Notes: a model not told the origin generated them from the letters alone. A DNA stretch of 64,000 nt from Pseudomonas lalkuanensis (GCF_008807375.1 NZ_CP043311.1:5622001-5686000); one strand, 5' to 3'. Counted from the stretch's first letter, positions 1 to 9,410 are shown. A program made the numbers and translations.

Positions 1-245
1 TCGCCGTGGCCAACAAGGATGCCTCGCTGATCATCACCGGCAACGGTGACGTGGTGGAACCCGAGCACGGCCTGATCGCCATGGGCTCCGGCGGCGGTTT
101 CGCCCAGGCCGCTGCCCTGGCGCTGCTGCAACACACCGAACTGTCCGCCCGCGAAGTGGCCGAGACCGCCCTGAACATCGCCGGCTCCATCTGCGTGTTC
201 ACCAACCAGAACCTGACCATCGAGGAGCTGGACAGCGCCGAGTGA
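1..245 (+). CDS. hslV: HslV, ATP-dependent protease peptidase subunit (3' part only)
   Basis: C-terminal portion of the peptidase subunit of the HslUV (ClpYQ) cytoplasmic protease. The reading frame is already open at the window edge (AVANKDASL...), so the start and the N-terminal catalytic threonine lie outside. The visible part contains the conserved [19 protein letters not shown] stretch and ends in IEELDSAE. hslU begins 29 bases after the stop, the usual hslVU operon, in which HslV forms the proteolytic core and HslU unfolds substrates. The identification is firm from the conserved segment and the neighbour. Confidence 0.95.
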   Translation, partial: AVANKDASLIITGNGDVVEPEHGLIAMGSGGGFAQAAALALLQHTELSAREVAETALNIAGSICVFTNQNLTIEELDSAE

Positions 246-274
246 GGCAGCCGTCCCGCATTGGAGCCATTTTC

Positions 275-1612
275 ATGTCCATGACGCCCCGCGAAATCGT
301 CCACGAACTCAACCGCCACATCGTTGGCCAGGACGACGCCAAGCGCGCCGTCGCCATCGCCCTGCGCAACCGCTGGCGCCGCATGCAGCTGCCAGCCGAA
401 CTGCGCGCCGAGGTGACGCCGAAGAACATCCTGATGATCGGCCCGACCGGTGTCGGCAAGACCGAGATCGCACGTCGCCTGGCCAAGCTGGCGAACGCGC
501 CCTTCATCAAGGTCGAAGCCACCAAGTTCACCGAGGTGGGCTACGTCGGCCGCGACGTCGAGTCCATCATCCGCGACCTCGCCGACGCCGCCGTGAAGAT
601 GATGCGCGAGCAGGAAATGCACCGCGTGCGCTACCGCGCCGAAGACGCCGCCGAGGAGCGCATCCTCGACGCCCTGCTGCCCCAGGCCCGCACCGGCTTT
701 GGCGACGAGCAACCGCGCGAGGACTCCAACACCCGCCAGCTGTTCCGCAAACGCCTGCGCGAGGGCCAGCTGGACGACAAGGAAATCGACATCGAAGTGG
801 CCGAATCCCCGGCTGGCGTGGAAATCATGGCCCCGCCCGGCATGGAGGAAATGACCAACCAGCTGCAGAACCTCTTCTCCAACCTTGGCAAGGGCAAGCG
901 CAAATCCCGCAAGCTGAAGGTCAAGGAAGCCATGAAGCTGGTGCGCGACGAAGAAGCCGCACGCCTGGTCAATGAGGAAGAACTGAAGGCCGCCGCCCTG
1001 GAAGCGGTTGAGCAGAACGGCATCGTCTTCATCGACGAGATCGACAAGGTGGCCAAGCGCGGCAACGTCGGCGGCGCCGACGTCTCCCGTGAAGGTGTGC
1101 AGCGCGACCTGCTGCCGCTGATCGAAGGCTGCACCGTGAACACCAAGCTGGGCATGGTGAAGACCGACCACATCCTGTTCATCGCCTCCGGTGCCTTCCA
1201 CCTGTCCAAGCCCAGCGACCTGGTGCCGGAACTGCAGGGCCGCCTGCCGATCCGCGTCGAGCTGAAAGCCCTGTCGCCGGAAGACTTCGAGCGCATCCTG
1301 ACCGAGCCCCACGCCTCGCTGACCGAGCAGTACAGCGCGCTGCTGAAGACCGAAGGCCTGAACATCGAGTTCGCCCAGGACGGTATCAAGCGCCTGGCCG
1401 AAATCGCCTGGCAGGTGAACGAGAAGACCGAGAACATTGGTGCCCGCCGCCTGCACACACTGATCGAGCGACTGCTGGAAGAAGTGTCCTTCAGCGCCGG
1501 CGATCTCGCCGCGCAGCACGACGAGAAGCCGATCCTCATCGACGCGGCCTACGTCAACGGCCACCTCGGCGAGTTGGCCCAGGACGAAGACCTGTCGCGC
1601 TACATCCTCTGA
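275..1612 (+). CDS. hslU: HslU, ATPase subunit of HslUV protease
   Basis: AAA+ unfoldase that feeds proteins to HslV. The protein of 445 aa has Walker A GPTGVGKT at about residues 56-63, the I-domain insertion in the middle, Walker B VFIDEID, and a C-terminal sensor-2 region with [10 protein letters not shown]. Length agrees with the family (about 445 aa). The start chosen is MSMTPREI, with GGAG eight bases upstream (263-266); an in-frame longer start at 242 overlaps hslV and lacks family support. It forms an operon with hslV. A strong hairpin follows the gene. Confidence 0.97.
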   Translation: MSMTPREIVHELNRHIVGQDDAKRAVAIALRNRWRRMQLPAELRAEVTPKNILMIGPTGVGKTEIARRLAKLANAPFIKVEATKFTEVGYVGRDVESIIRDLADAAVKMMREQEMHRVRYRAEDAAEERILDALLPQARTGFGDEQPREDSNTRQLFRKRLREGQLDDKEIDIEVAESPAGVEIMAPPGMEEMTNQLQNLFSNLGKGKRKSRKLKVKEAMKLVRDEEAARLVNEEELKAAALEAVEQNGIVFIDEIDKVAKRGNVGGADVSREGVQRDLLPLIEGCTVNTKLGMVKTDHILFIASGAFHLSKPSDLVPELQGRLPIRVELKALSPEDFERILTEPHASLTEQYSALLKTEGLNIEFAQDGIKRLAEIAWQVNEKTENIGARRLHTLIERLLEEVSFSAGDLAAQHDEKPILIDAAYVNGHLGELAQDEDLSRYIL

Positions 1613-1625
1613 CAGGCGCACACTG

Positions 1626-1653
1626 GATACAGCCGGCAACTGCCGGCTGTATC
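1626..1653 (+). terminator. Hairpin after hslU
   Basis: A perfect inverted repeat with arms GATACAGCCGGCA and TGCCGGCTGTATC, followed by GGTTT. It lies between hslU and the DUF971 gene. The T run is short, so it may terminate weakly, with some readthrough into the next gene. Confidence 0.6.
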
Positions 1654-1671
1654 GGTTTGGAGACCCCTGAA

Positions 1672-2046
1672 ATGCGCATCCCCAGCGGTATCGAACTGCA
1701 CAAGGCCTCCAGGACCCTGACCCTGAAGTACGGTCCGCAGGAAAGCTACACCCTCTCCGCCGAATTCCTGCGCGTGCACTCGCCTTCGGCGGAGGTACAG
1801 GGCCACGGCAAGCCCATCCTCCAGTACGGCAAGCTGAACGTAGGCCTGACCAGGCTGGAACCGGCCGGCAACTATGCCCTGAAATTGACCTTCGACGACG
1901 GCCACGACAGCGGCCTCTTCACCTGGGACTACCTCTACCAGCTCGCCACCCGACAGGAAGAGCTGTGGAACGACTATCTGCAGGAGCTTGCAGCCGCCGG
2001 CCGCTCCCGCGACCCGGATGAATCCGTCGTCAAGCTCATGCTCTGA
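1672..2046 (+). CDS. DUF971 family protein
   Basis: Protein of 124 aa with the DUF971 pattern: an N-terminal beta-rich segment (IPSGIELHKASRTLTLKYG) and the C-terminal FTWDYLYQLATRQEELWNDYL. The same fold occurs as an extra domain in some Fe-S scaffold-related and hydroxylase proteins, but no specific function is established for stand-alone members. The ATG at 1672 is preceded by GGAG nine bases upstream; a TTG in the same frame at 1657 is less likely. It sits between hslVU and the pha cluster, as in P. aeruginosa by memory. Confidence 0.85.
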   Translation: MRIPSGIELHKASRTLTLKYGPQESYTLSAEFLRVHSPSAEVQGHGKPILQYGKLNVGLTRLEPAGNYALKLTFDDGHDSGLFTWDYLYQLATRQEELWNDYLQELAAAGRSRDPDESVVKLML

Positions 2047-2186
2047 AGCGGTGCAGGCCGCGCCCCATTCCAGCCCTTGCCGCCCAAGGTTAGGGCGCAT
2101 TTTCTAAATGCTCGCGACATACTCCCGCTGCAGCGAACTCTCTGCGGTCGGCTTGCGCAAACTGACAAACTCAGGTAACCAATTTC

Positions 2187-2202
2187 TGGCAAGTTCCATG
2201 CA
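2187..2202 (+). promoter_or_regulatory. Candidate sigma-54 (-24/-12) promoter of phaC1
   Basis: TGGCAAGTTCCATGCA matches the RpoN consensus TGGCACG-N4-TTGCW at 10 of 12 fixed positions, with GG and GC correctly spaced. It lies 120 bases before phaC1 in the 276-base gap 2047-2322, which otherwise shows no gene. RpoN-linked phaC1 expression has been proposed for P. aeruginosa. Functional use here is inferred. Confidence 0.55.
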
Positions 2203-2322
2203 TTTGGCACAGCCAGATACAGAGAAATTCGCGAAGTTCGCTTCGCCTTCCCGGTAACCCGAGCGTGTCGGCGCACTGCTTCGCCAGGGCGCTGTTCGAC
2301 TCAGGACAATGGAGCGTCGTAG

Positions 2323-4002
2323 ATGAGCAACAAGAACAATGAAGACCTGCAGCGCCAAGCCTCGGACAACACCTTGAACCTCAATCCGGTGATAGGTATC
2401 CGTGGCAAGGATCTGCTGTCTTCAGCGCGGATGGTGCTGTTGCAAGCCATCAAGCAACCTTTCCACAGTGCAAAACACGTCGCCCATTTCGGCCTGGAAC
2501 TGAAGAACGTGGTGCTCGGCCAATCCGGCCTGCAACCCGAAGCCGACGACCGCCGTTTCAGTGACCCTGCCTGGAGCCAGAACCCGCTGTACAAGCGTTA
2601 CCTGCAGACCTACCTCGCCTGGCGCAAGGAACTGCACCAGTGGATAGAGCACAGCAATCTCTCCGAACAGGACACCAGCCGCGGTCATTTCGTCATCAAC
2701 CTGATGACCGAGGCCATGGCACCCACCAACAGCATGGCCAACCCGGCTGCGGTGAAGCGCTTCTTCGAAACCGGCGGCAAGAGCCTGCTGGACGGCCTTT
2801 CTCATCTGGCCAAGGACCTGGTGAACAACGGCGGCATGCCGAGCCAGGTGAACATGGACGCCTTCGAGGTCGGCAAGAACCTCGCCACCACCGAAGGCGC
2901 GGTGGTCTACCGCAATGACGTGCTGGAGCTGATCCAGTTCAAGCCCATCACCGAAAGCGTGCACGAGCGCCCGCTGCTGGTGGTACCGCCGCAGATCAAC
3001 AAGTTCTACGTATTCGACCTGTCGCCGGAAAAGAGCCTGGCACGCTTCTGCCTGCGCAACGGCCTGCAGACCTTCATCGTCAGCTGGCGCAACCCGACCA
3101 AGGCGCAACGCGAGTGGGGCCTGTCCACCTACATCGATGCCCTCAAGGAAACCATCGACGTCATCCTGAAGATCACCGGCGCCAAGGACCTCAACATCCT
3201 CGGCGCGTGCTCCGGCGGCATCACCACCGTCGCCCTGCTCGGCCACTACCAGGCGATCGGCGAGAACAAGGTCAACGCCTTCACCCAGATGGTCAGCGTG
3301 CTGGACTTCAACCTCGATACCCAGGTCGCCCTGTTCGCCGATGAGCAGACCCTCGAAGCCGCCAAGCGCCGCTCCTACCAGGCCGGCGTGCTGGAGGGCA
3401 AGGACATGGCCAAGGTATTCGCCTGGATGCGCCCCAACGACCTGATCTGGAACTACTGGGTCAACAACTACCTGCTGGGCAACGAGCCGCCGGCCTTCGA
3501 CATCCTCTACTGGAACAACGACACCACACGCCTGCCTGCCGCGCTGCACGGCGAGCTGGTGGAAATGTTCAAGACCAACCCGCTGACCCGTCCCAACGCG
3601 CTGGAAGTCTGTGGCACGCCCATCGACCTCAAACAGGTCACCTGCGACTTCTACTGCGTGGCCGGCACCACCGACCACATCACCCCCTGGGAAGCCTGCT
3701 ACCGCTCGGCGCGGCTGCTGGGTGGCAAATGCGAGTTCGTGCTGTCCAACAGCGGCCACATCCAGAGCATCCTCAACCCGCCGGGCAACCCCAAGGCGCG
3801 CTTCTCCACCAGCAGTGAAATGCCGGAGGACCCGAAGGCCTGGCTGGATAACGCCACCAAGCATGCCGATTCCTGGTGGCTGCACTGGCAGCAATGGATA
3901 GGCGATCGCTCAGGCAAGACCAGGAAAGCCAACTTCACCCTGGGCAACAAGGCCTTCCCGGCCGGTGAAGCTTCGCCCGGCACTTACGTGCACGAGCGAT
4001 GA
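2323..4002 (+). CDS. phaC1: Class II PHA synthase 1
   Basis: Polymerises (R)-3-hydroxyacyl-CoA of medium chain length into polyhydroxyalkanoate on cytoplasmic granules. The protein is 559 aa, the usual class II length. The catalytic cysteine is in the lipase-box variant GACSGG (C296); D451 (TTDHITPW) and H479 (NSGHIQS) complete the triad. An N-terminal PhaC_N domain precedes the alpha/beta-hydrolase core. It is first in phaC1-phaZ-phaC2-phaD and about 60% similar by eye to phaC2 downstream, including long identical runs around AKRRSYQAGVLEGKDMAK. Confidence 0.97.
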   Translation: MSNKNNEDLQRQASDNTLNLNPVIGIRGKDLLSSARMVLLQAIKQPFHSAKHVAHFGLELKNVVLGQSGLQPEADDRRFSDPAWSQNPLYKRYLQTYLAWRKELHQWIEHSNLSEQDTSRGHFVINLMTEAMAPTNSMANPAAVKRFFETGGKSLLDGLSHLAKDLVNNGGMPSQVNMDAFEVGKNLATTEGAVVYRNDVLELIQFKPITESVHERPLLVVPPQINKFYVFDLSPEKSLARFCLRNGLQTFIVSWRNPTKAQREWGLSTYIDALKETIDVILKITGAKDLNILGACSGGITTVALLGHYQAIGENKVNAFTQMVSVLDFNLDTQVALFADEQTLEAAKRRSYQAGVLEGKDMAKVFAWMRPNDLIWNYWVNNYLLGNEPPAFDILYWNNDTTRLPAALHGELVEMFKTNPLTRPNALEVCGTPIDLKQVTCDFYCVAGTTDHITPWEACYRSARLLGGKCEFVLSNSGHIQSILNPPGNPKARFSTSSEMPEDPKAWLDNATKHADSWWLHWQQWIGDRSGKTRKANFTLGNKAFPAGEASPGTYVHER

Positions 4003-4051
4003 CAGACTGCGCCCTGCGCAACACTGCCCATGGCACCGGGATGTGCCCTGC

Positions 4052-4096
4052 GCGCCGCCGGCATTTGCCGGCGGCGCCAGCCAGGCGCTGCCTGGC
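4052..4096 (+). terminator. Tandem hairpins between phaC1 and phaZ
   Basis: Two adjacent stem-loops. At 4052-4077 arms GCGCCGCCGGC/GCCGGCGGCGC close on loop ATTT. At 4080-4096 arms GCCAGGC/GCCTGGC follow. No long T run comes after, so attenuation or mRNA stabilisation is as likely as termination. A similar structure is known between phaC1 and phaZ of other pseudomonads. Confidence 0.6.
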
Positions 4097-4155
4097 GAAT
4101 TCGGAAACAGCCTCTGGCGGCTGCTTCCGGTGTTCTCTTCAATAGGGCTCCGCGC

Positions 4156-5013
4156 ATGCCGCTACCTTTCGTATTCCGAACCATCGAGCTGGATGGCCAG
4201 ACCATCCGAACCGCCGTCCGCCCCGGCCAGTCGCACATGACGCCGCTGCTGATCTTCAACGGCATCGGCGCCAACCTCGAACTGGTCTTCCCCTTCGTCC
4301 AGGCCCTGGATCCGGACCTGGAAGTGATCGCCTTCGACGTGCCCGGCGTCGGCGGATCGTCCACCCCCAGCGTGCCTTACCGCTTCTCCGGCCTGGCCAA
4401 GCTCGCCGCGCGCATGCTGGATTACCTGGACTACGGCCAGGTCAACGCCATTGGCGTGTCCTGGGGCGGCGCCCTGGCCCAGCAGTTCGCCCATGACTAC
4501 CCGGAGCGCTGCAAGAAACTGATCCTCGCGGCCACCTCGGCCGGTGCCGTCATGGTGCCCGGCAAGCCCAAGGTTCTCTGGCGCATGGCCAGTCCGCGGC
4601 GCTACATCCAGCCGTCCTACGGCGTGCATATCGCCCCGGACATCTACGGCGGCGCCTTCCGCCGCGACCCTGGCCTGGCCATGGCCCACGCCAGCAAGGT
4701 GCGCTCCTCCGGCAAGATGGGCTACTACTGGCAGCTGTTCGCGGGGCTCGGCTGGACCAGCATCCACTGGCTGCATCGCATCCGCCAGCCGACCCTGGTG
4801 CTGGCCGGCGACGACGATCCGATCATCCCGCTGGTGAACATGCGCCTGCTCGCCTGGCGCATCCCGAATGCGGAACTCCACGTGATCGACGACGGTCACC
4901 TGTTCCTCGTTACCCGTGCCGAAACGGTGGCACCGATCATCATGAAGTTCCTCGCCGAGGAACGTCAGCGCGCGGTGATCCACCCCCAGGCCGTGCCGCT
5001 GCGCAGTAGCTGA
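4156..5013 (+). CDS. phaZ: Intracellular mcl-PHA depolymerase
   Basis: Granule-bound serine hydrolase that releases 3-hydroxyacids from stored medium-chain PHA. The protein is 285 aa and an alpha/beta-hydrolase. The lipase box GVSWGG places the nucleophile at S102; D221 (AGDDDP) and H248 (DDGHLF) sit at the positions reported for P. putida PhaZ. MPLPFVFRTI is the family start; an in-frame upstream ATG at 4030 falls inside the hairpin region and is rejected. It lies between the two synthases, allowing storage and turnover to be co-regulated. Confidence 0.96.
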   Translation: MPLPFVFRTIELDGQTIRTAVRPGQSHMTPLLIFNGIGANLELVFPFVQALDPDLEVIAFDVPGVGGSSTPSVPYRFSGLAKLAARMLDYLDYGQVNAIGVSWGGALAQQFAHDYPERCKKLILAATSAGAVMVPGKPKVLWRMASPRRYIQPSYGVHIAPDIYGGAFRRDPGLAMAHASKVRSSGKMGYYWQLFAGLGWTSIHWLHRIRQPTLVLAGDDDPIIPLVNMRLLAWRIPNAELHVIDDGHLFLVTRAETVAPIIMKFLAEERQRAVIHPQAVPLRSS

Positions 5014-5184
5014 GAACCTGCCGCTCCCTTGTGGGGCGGCCGCATGACGCCCGAACCAGACCGGTGCGCGCTGTCATCAACTTGAATTTTGCTGGAGATA
5101 GTCTGGAATGCCCTTCGGGCTCCTGGTGGTACAAGCCTTGCTGTAGTCCTCCCGAACCACGGACCGAATACGGAGCGTTGCCCC

Positions 5185-6867
5185 ATGCGAGAAAAACAAA
5201 TCCCGGGCACCTTGCCGGCACCTGCCGCCTTCATGAATGCGCAGAACGCCATCGTGGGGCTTCGCGGCAAAGATCTGTTTTCCACGGTACGCAACCTGGC
5301 GCTGCAAGGACTGCGGCATCCGGTGCACAGTGCGCGACACATGCTCGCCTTCGGCGGCCAGGTCGGCCGCGCGCTGCTTGGCGATACCCTGTACCAGCCC
5401 AGCCCACAGGACAGCCGCTTCGCCGACCCGTCCTGGCAGCACAACCCCTTCTACCGCCGTGGCCTGCAGGTCTACCTGGCCTGGCAGAAACAGCTCAGCA
5501 GCTGGATCGATGAGAGCGACCTGAGCGACGACGACCGTGCTCGGGCCCGTTTCGTCCTGGCCCAATTGAGCGACGCCCTCTCACCCACCAACAGCCTGCT
5601 CAACCCGTTGGCGGTGAAGGAGCTGTTCAACACCGGTGGCCTCAGCCTGGTAAAGGGCCTCAGCCATCTGGTGGACGATCTGCTGCACAACGACGGCATG
5701 CCCAGCCAGGTCAGCAAGCAAGCCTTCGAGATCGGCCGCAACCTCGCCAACACCCCCGGTGCCGTGGTCTTCCGCAATGAGCTGCTGGAGCTGATCCAGT
5801 ACAAGCCAATGAGCGAAAAGCAGTATCTGCGCCCCTTGCTGGTGGTTCCGCCGCAGATCAACAAGTACTACATATTCGACCTGAGCCCCGACAAGAGCTT
5901 CGTCCAGTACGCCCTGAAGAACGGCCTGCAGGTGTTCATGGTGAGCTGGCGCAACCCCGATGCGCGGCACCGCGAATGGGGCCTCTCCACCTATGTGCAG
6001 GCACTGGAAGAGGCCTTCGAAGCCTGCCGTGCCATCACCGGCAGCAAGGAAGTCAACCTGGCGGGTGCCTGCGCCGGCGGCCTCACCATCGCGGCCCTGC
6101 AGGGCCACCTGCAGTCGCGCCGGCAACTGCGCAAGGTCACCAGCGCCACCTACCTCGTCAGCCTGCTGGACAGCCAGGTGGACAGCCCGGCCGCGCTCTT
6201 TGCCGATGAGCAGACCCTCGAAGCCGCCAAGCGCCGCTCGTACCAGGCCGGCGTGCTCGAGGGCAAGGACATGGCCAAGGTGTTCGCCTGGATGCGCCCG
6301 AACGACCTGGTGTGGAACTACTTCGTCAACAACTACCTGCTGGGCCGCGAACCCCCAGCCTTCGACATCCTCTACTGGAACAACGACAACACCCGCCTGC
6401 CCGCCGCGCTGCACGGCGACATGCTGGATTTCTTCAAGCACAACCCGCTGACCCGCAGCGGCGCGCTGGAAATCTGCGGTACACCCATCGACCTGCAGAA
6501 GGTCACGGTGGACAGCTTCAGCGTGGCCGGCATCAACGACCACATCACCCCCTGGGACGCCGTCTACCGCTCCGCCCTGCTGCTGGGCGGCGACAGCCGT
6601 TTCGTGCTGTCCAACAGCGGCCACATCCAGAGCATTCTCAATCCCCCGGGCAATCCCAAGGCCAACTACTACGAGAACGGCAAGCTCACCTCCGACCCCC
6701 GTGCCTGGTACTACGATGCCAGGCACGTACAGGGCAGCTGGTGGGCACAATGGCTGGGCTGGATCCAGGAGCGCTCCGGCGAGCAACGGGAAACCATCAC
6801 AGCCCTGGGCAACCAGGATTACCCCGCGATGGAAGCCGCTCCCGGCACCTACGTGCACGTGCGCTGA
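5185..6867 (+). CDS. phaC2: Class II PHA synthase 2
   Basis: Second medium-chain PHA synthase, 560 aa. The active-site cysteine is C296 in GACAGG, with D452 (INDHITPW) and H480 (SNSGHIQS). The start is ATG 5185 with GGAG nine bases upstream; the open frame extends further 5' but without homology. The 171-base gap after phaZ (5014-5184) holds only weak hairpins, for example around 5021-5040, and no gene. PhaC2 normally overlaps PhaC1 in substrate range. Confidence 0.96.
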   Translation: MREKQIPGTLPAPAAFMNAQNAIVGLRGKDLFSTVRNLALQGLRHPVHSARHMLAFGGQVGRALLGDTLYQPSPQDSRFADPSWQHNPFYRRGLQVYLAWQKQLSSWIDESDLSDDDRARARFVLAQLSDALSPTNSLLNPLAVKELFNTGGLSLVKGLSHLVDDLLHNDGMPSQVSKQAFEIGRNLANTPGAVVFRNELLELIQYKPMSEKQYLRPLLVVPPQINKYYIFDLSPDKSFVQYALKNGLQVFMVSWRNPDARHREWGLSTYVQALEEAFEACRAITGSKEVNLAGACAGGLTIAALQGHLQSRRQLRKVTSATYLVSLLDSQVDSPAALFADEQTLEAAKRRSYQAGVLEGKDMAKVFAWMRPNDLVWNYFVNNYLLGREPPAFDILYWNNDNTRLPAALHGDMLDFFKHNPLTRSGALEICGTPIDLQKVTVDSFSVAGINDHITPWDAVYRSALLLGGDSRFVLSNSGHIQSILNPPGNPKANYYENGKLTSDPRAWYYDARHVQGSWWAQWLGWIQERSGEQRETITALGNQDYPAMEAAPGTYVHVR

Positions 6868-6940
6868 CACCCCGGCGGCCGGCCCGGCGATCGCCCGGCC
6901 GGCCCTTCACCTCTTTACGGAAAGGCTGGCAGTATCCTGG

Positions 6941-7555
6941 ATGAAGACCCGCGACCGCATCCTCGAATGCGCACTTGAACTGTTCAATCACAACGGCGAA
7001 CCCAACGTCACCACCCTGGAAATAGCCACCGAACTGGGCATCAGCCCCGGCAACCTCTACTACCACTTCCACGGCAAGGAACCTCTGGTGATGGCGCTGT
7101 TCGAGCGCTTCCAGGAGGAGTTGGCGCCGCTGCTCGACCCGCCGGCCGACGCGCAACTGGATGCCGAGGACTACTGGCTGTTCCTGCACCTGATCGTCGA
7201 GCGGCTGTCGCGATACCGCTTCCTGTTCCAGGACCTCTCCAACCTGGCCGGTCGCCTGCCGAAGTTGGCAAAGGGAATGCGCAACTGGCTGAACCACCTC
7301 AAGCGGACCCTGGCTGCCCTGCTGGCCAGGCTGAAGGCCGAGGAGCAACTGGTCAGCGATACCGAGTCCCTTGGCCAACTGGTGGAACAGATCACCCTGA
7401 CCCTGCTGTTCTCGCTCGACTACCAGCGGGTACTGGGAAGCGGCGGCGAGATCCGCCTCGTGGTGTACCAGGTGATGATGCTGGTCGCCCCGCACCTTCG
7501 CCCCGGCTCCCGGCACGCTGCCGAAAGCCTCGCCAGACGTTATCTGGACGCCTGA
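6941..7555 (+). CDS. phaD: PhaD, TetR-family regulator of PHA genes
   Basis: TetR-type regulator of 204 aa. The N-terminal helix-turn-helix covers about residues 1-50 (ILECALELF...VTTLEIATELGISPGNLYYHF); the ligand-binding region follows. PhaD is a transcriptional activator-type member in P. putida, responding to a PHA-derived metabolite and acting on the phaC1 and phaI promoters. The start MKTRDRILE is preceded by ACGGAAAGG. It is last in the phaC1ZC2D operon and closed by a strong shared terminator. Confidence 0.93.
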   Translation: MKTRDRILECALELFNHNGEPNVTTLEIATELGISPGNLYYHFHGKEPLVMALFERFQEELAPLLDPPADAQLDAEDYWLFLHLIVERLSRYRFLFQDLSNLAGRLPKLAKGMRNWLNHLKRTLAALLARLKAEEQLVSDTESLGQLVEQITLTLLFSLDYQRVLGSGGEIRLVVYQVMMLVAPHLRPGSRHAAESLARRYLDA

Positions 7556-7556
7556 A

Positions 7557-7589
7557 ACGAAAACGCCCGGACAAGCCGGGCGTTTTCGT
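7557..7589. terminator. Bidirectional terminator between phaD and phaF
   Basis: A perfect 14-bp stem, ACGAAAACGCCCGG pairing with CCGGGCGTTTTCGT around a 5-base loop. It carries T-rich arms in both directions and sits between the converging phaD and phaF genes. Confidence 0.9.
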
Positions 7590-7603
7590 CATACCGATAC
7601 CAA

Positions 7604-8527
7604 TCAGGACTGGCTGGCCGGCGGCGTTGCCGGAGTAGCCGGTGCTGCCGGAGTCGGTGCCACGCTGGGTGCCGGAGCGGCCGATGCTGCAGGCGCTGCC
7701 GGGACGGCCAGAGCCGGTGCCGCAGGCTTGGCGGCCTTGGGCGCGGCGGGCTTCTTCACTGCCGGCTTCTTCGCGGCGGCGGGCTTGGCTGCTGCAGGCT
7801 TGGCCGCGGCGGCCGGCTTGGCAGCGGGTTTCGCTGCGGCGGGCTTGGCGGCGGCCGGTTTCGCGGCAGCAGGCTTGGCAGCCGGTTTTGCAGCCGGTTT
7901 GGCAGCGGCCTTGGCTGCAGGCTTGGCAGCAGCGGCTTTGGCTGCCGGCTTGGCGGCCGGTTTCGCAGCAGCCTTGGCCGCCGGCTTCGCAGCAGCGGCT
8001 TTGGCTGCCGGCTTGGCGGCGGCGACCTTGGCAACAGGTTTGGCGGCGGCCTTGGCTGCCGGTTTTGCGGCAGGCTTGGCTGCTGGCTTGACCGACTTGG
8101 CCGACACACCGGTGAGCTTCTCGAGCTGCTTGGTCAGGGCATCCACCTTTCCTTGCAGGTCCTTCACCTCGGTGCGGCTGGGCACGCCGAGACGGGAAAT
8201 GGCGCTGTTCAGACGCTTGTCGAAAGCCTCTTCCAGTTCGCTCCACTTGCCGATCGCCTTGCCCTTGACCTCTTCGACCTTGGACTTGGCCGATCCAACG
8301 CGGGAGCCGACAGTCGACTTGACCGCGTCTACCTGCTTGTCCACTTCGGTCTTGGCCTGCTTCTCGGCCTTCTCACCATCCTTGACCAGCGTATCGAACA
8401 GCTTGGAGCCGTCGTTGCTGATCTTCGAGTAGGCCCCCAAGCCAGCCAGCCAGATCTGGCGCGAGTATTTCTCGATCTCGCCGATCCAGGAGTTGGTGTC
8501 TTTATCGGTTTTCTTCTTGCCAGCCAT
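7604..8527 (-). CDS. phaF: PhaF, PHA granule phasin with histone-like tail
   Basis: Two-part phasin of 307 aa. Residues 1 to about 140 form the amphipathic phasin domain (IWLAGLGAYSK...) that coats PHA granules, ending in a leucine-zipper-like stretch. Residues about 145-270 are lysine/alanine/proline repeats (AAKPAAK type) resembling histone H1, which bind DNA and link granules to the nucleoid. A Pro/Ala-rich tail follows. It is co-directional with phaI, 10 bases downstream of it. The repeats are low-complexity and prone to length change between strains. Confidence 0.95.
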   Translation of the reverse strand: MAGKKKTDKDTNSWIGEIEKYSRQIWLAGLGAYSKISNDGSKLFDTLVKDGEKAEKQAKTEVDKQVDAVKSTVGSRVGSAKSKVEEVKGKAIGKWSELEEAFDKRLNSAISRLGVPSRTEVKDLQGKVDALTKQLEKLTGVSAKSVKPAAKPAAKPAAKAAAKPVAKVAAAKPAAKAAAAKPAAKAAAKPAAKPAAKAAAAKPAAKAAAKPAAKPAAKPAAAKPAAAKPAAAKPAAKPAAAAKPAAAKPAAAKKPAVKKPAAPKAAKPAAPALAVPAAPAASAAPAPSVAPTPAAPATPATPPASQS

Positions 8528-8537
8528 CCTGCTCTCC

Positions 8538-8969
8538 TTATTTGGTTCGCGCGACGTGCTCGAGCAACGCGCTCAGCTCATCAAGCTTAGCAGAGAGTGC
8601 CTCAACGTCCTGCCGCGAGGGAATACCGATGCGATTGAGCGCGCTGGCCACACGGTTGTCGAAAGCCTTCTCGATCTTGTCGAACTGAACTTCGACCTTT
8701 TCCTTCACGCCGCTAACGCTGTTCTTGACGCTGTCGAACTGGCTGTTGGCGGCTTCGACCTGCTCGTCCACCAGCTTCTTGCCCTGCTTCTCAACGCCTT
8801 CGCCGGCCTTCACCAGCTCCTTGAAGTAATCGACGCCTTCGGCACCGGCCTTGGCGTAGGCACCCAGGCCAGCCAGCCAGATCTTGCGGGCATAGAGCTT
8901 CACGTCGGCAATGACGGTGGACTTGCTTTCGGCTTTCTCGACTTTCTTCTTGACGGCTACTTTGGCCAT
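8538..8969 (-). CDS. phaI: PhaI phasin
   Basis: Small granule-associated phasin of 143 aa, homologous to the N-terminal domain of PhaF (shared KIWLAGLGAYAK and the C-terminal NRIGIPSRQDVEAL pattern). It stabilises the PHA granule surface. The start MAKVAVKKK has GAGGTG five bases upstream; a more distal in-frame start (8981) is less likely. It is the first gene of the phaIF operon, transcribed toward phaD. Confidence 0.93.
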   Translation of the reverse strand: MAKVAVKKKVEKAESKSTVIADVKLYARKIWLAGLGAYAKAGAEGVDYFKELVKAGEGVEKQGKKLVDEQVEAANSQFDSVKNSVSGVKEKVEVQFDKIEKAFDNRVASALNRIGIPSRQDVEALSAKLDELSALLEHVARTK

Positions 8970-9134
8970 GGTGCACCTCACGCTGAAAGGTAGATGACTC
9001 GTCCTTTTTCAGGACTTGTGCGCAAGGTAGCGAGGAAAATTAGAAACCGCATACTAGCCGCGAGGCGGGCTGTCCGGGCTGGGTAGCAGTGGGGGCGAAT
9101 CCATTCGCGAAGCGGCCCTGTGGAACAGGCTGGC
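8970..9134 (-). promoter_or_regulatory. phaIF upstream region
   Basis: This 165-base gap should hold the phaI promoter. A short inverted repeat GTCCT-N5-AGGAC is present at 9001-9015 and could be part of a regulator site such as PhaD's, but I cannot match it to a known operator. A REP-like fragment (GGGGGCGAATCCATTCGCGAA) lies near 9091-9111. Confidence 0.3.
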
Positions 9135-9410
9135 TCAGGCCAGGTATTCGTCCAGCGCCCTCTCGATCTCGCGCTTGATGCTGCCGCTCATGGTCGAGAG
9201 CAGCAGGCCCAGCTTGACCTCGACACGCACCTTGGCGTCACTCACCTCGATCGAACCATCAGCGCCGCTGCGCTTGAACTCCAGGGTGTCGCCACGCCAC
9301 TGGTAACGCACGTCGTACTCGCGCGCCAGGCGCTGCGCCAGCTTCTCGGCTTTGTCCCGGACGGCTTCAAGACCGAGGGCATGGGGACGTTCGACTTGGA
9401 TGCGCGACAT
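9135..9410 (-). CDS. Polyhydroxyalkanoic acid system family protein
   Basis: Protein of 91 aa matching the small family found beside pha granule genes (PHA_gran_rgn, from memory). It starts [13 protein letters not shown] and shows [15 protein letters not shown] and the C-terminal [13 protein letters not shown]. Its role is unproven; granule association is inferred from context. ATG 9410 has AGGAAA upstream. It is transcribed away from ubiE and toward phaI. Confidence 0.75.
   Translation of the reverse strand: MSRIQVERPHALGLEAVRDKAEKLAQRLAREYDVRYQWRGDTLEFKRSGADGSIEVSDAKVRVEVKLGLLLSTMSGSIKREIERALDEYLA

Noticed and set aside
2422..3894. 490-codon open frame antisense to phaC1
   Set aside because: It mirrors phaC1 in a GC-rich genome, has no ribosome site or recognisable domain, and phaC1 is complete with a full catalytic triad. 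Similar shadows opposite hutH2 (28058-29581) and the chemoreceptor (15645-17648) were dropped for the same reason.
7745..8090. Repeat tract in phaF considered as a separate repeat element
   Set aside because: It codes in frame for the Lys/Ala/Pro histone-like tail of PhaF, a known feature of the protein.
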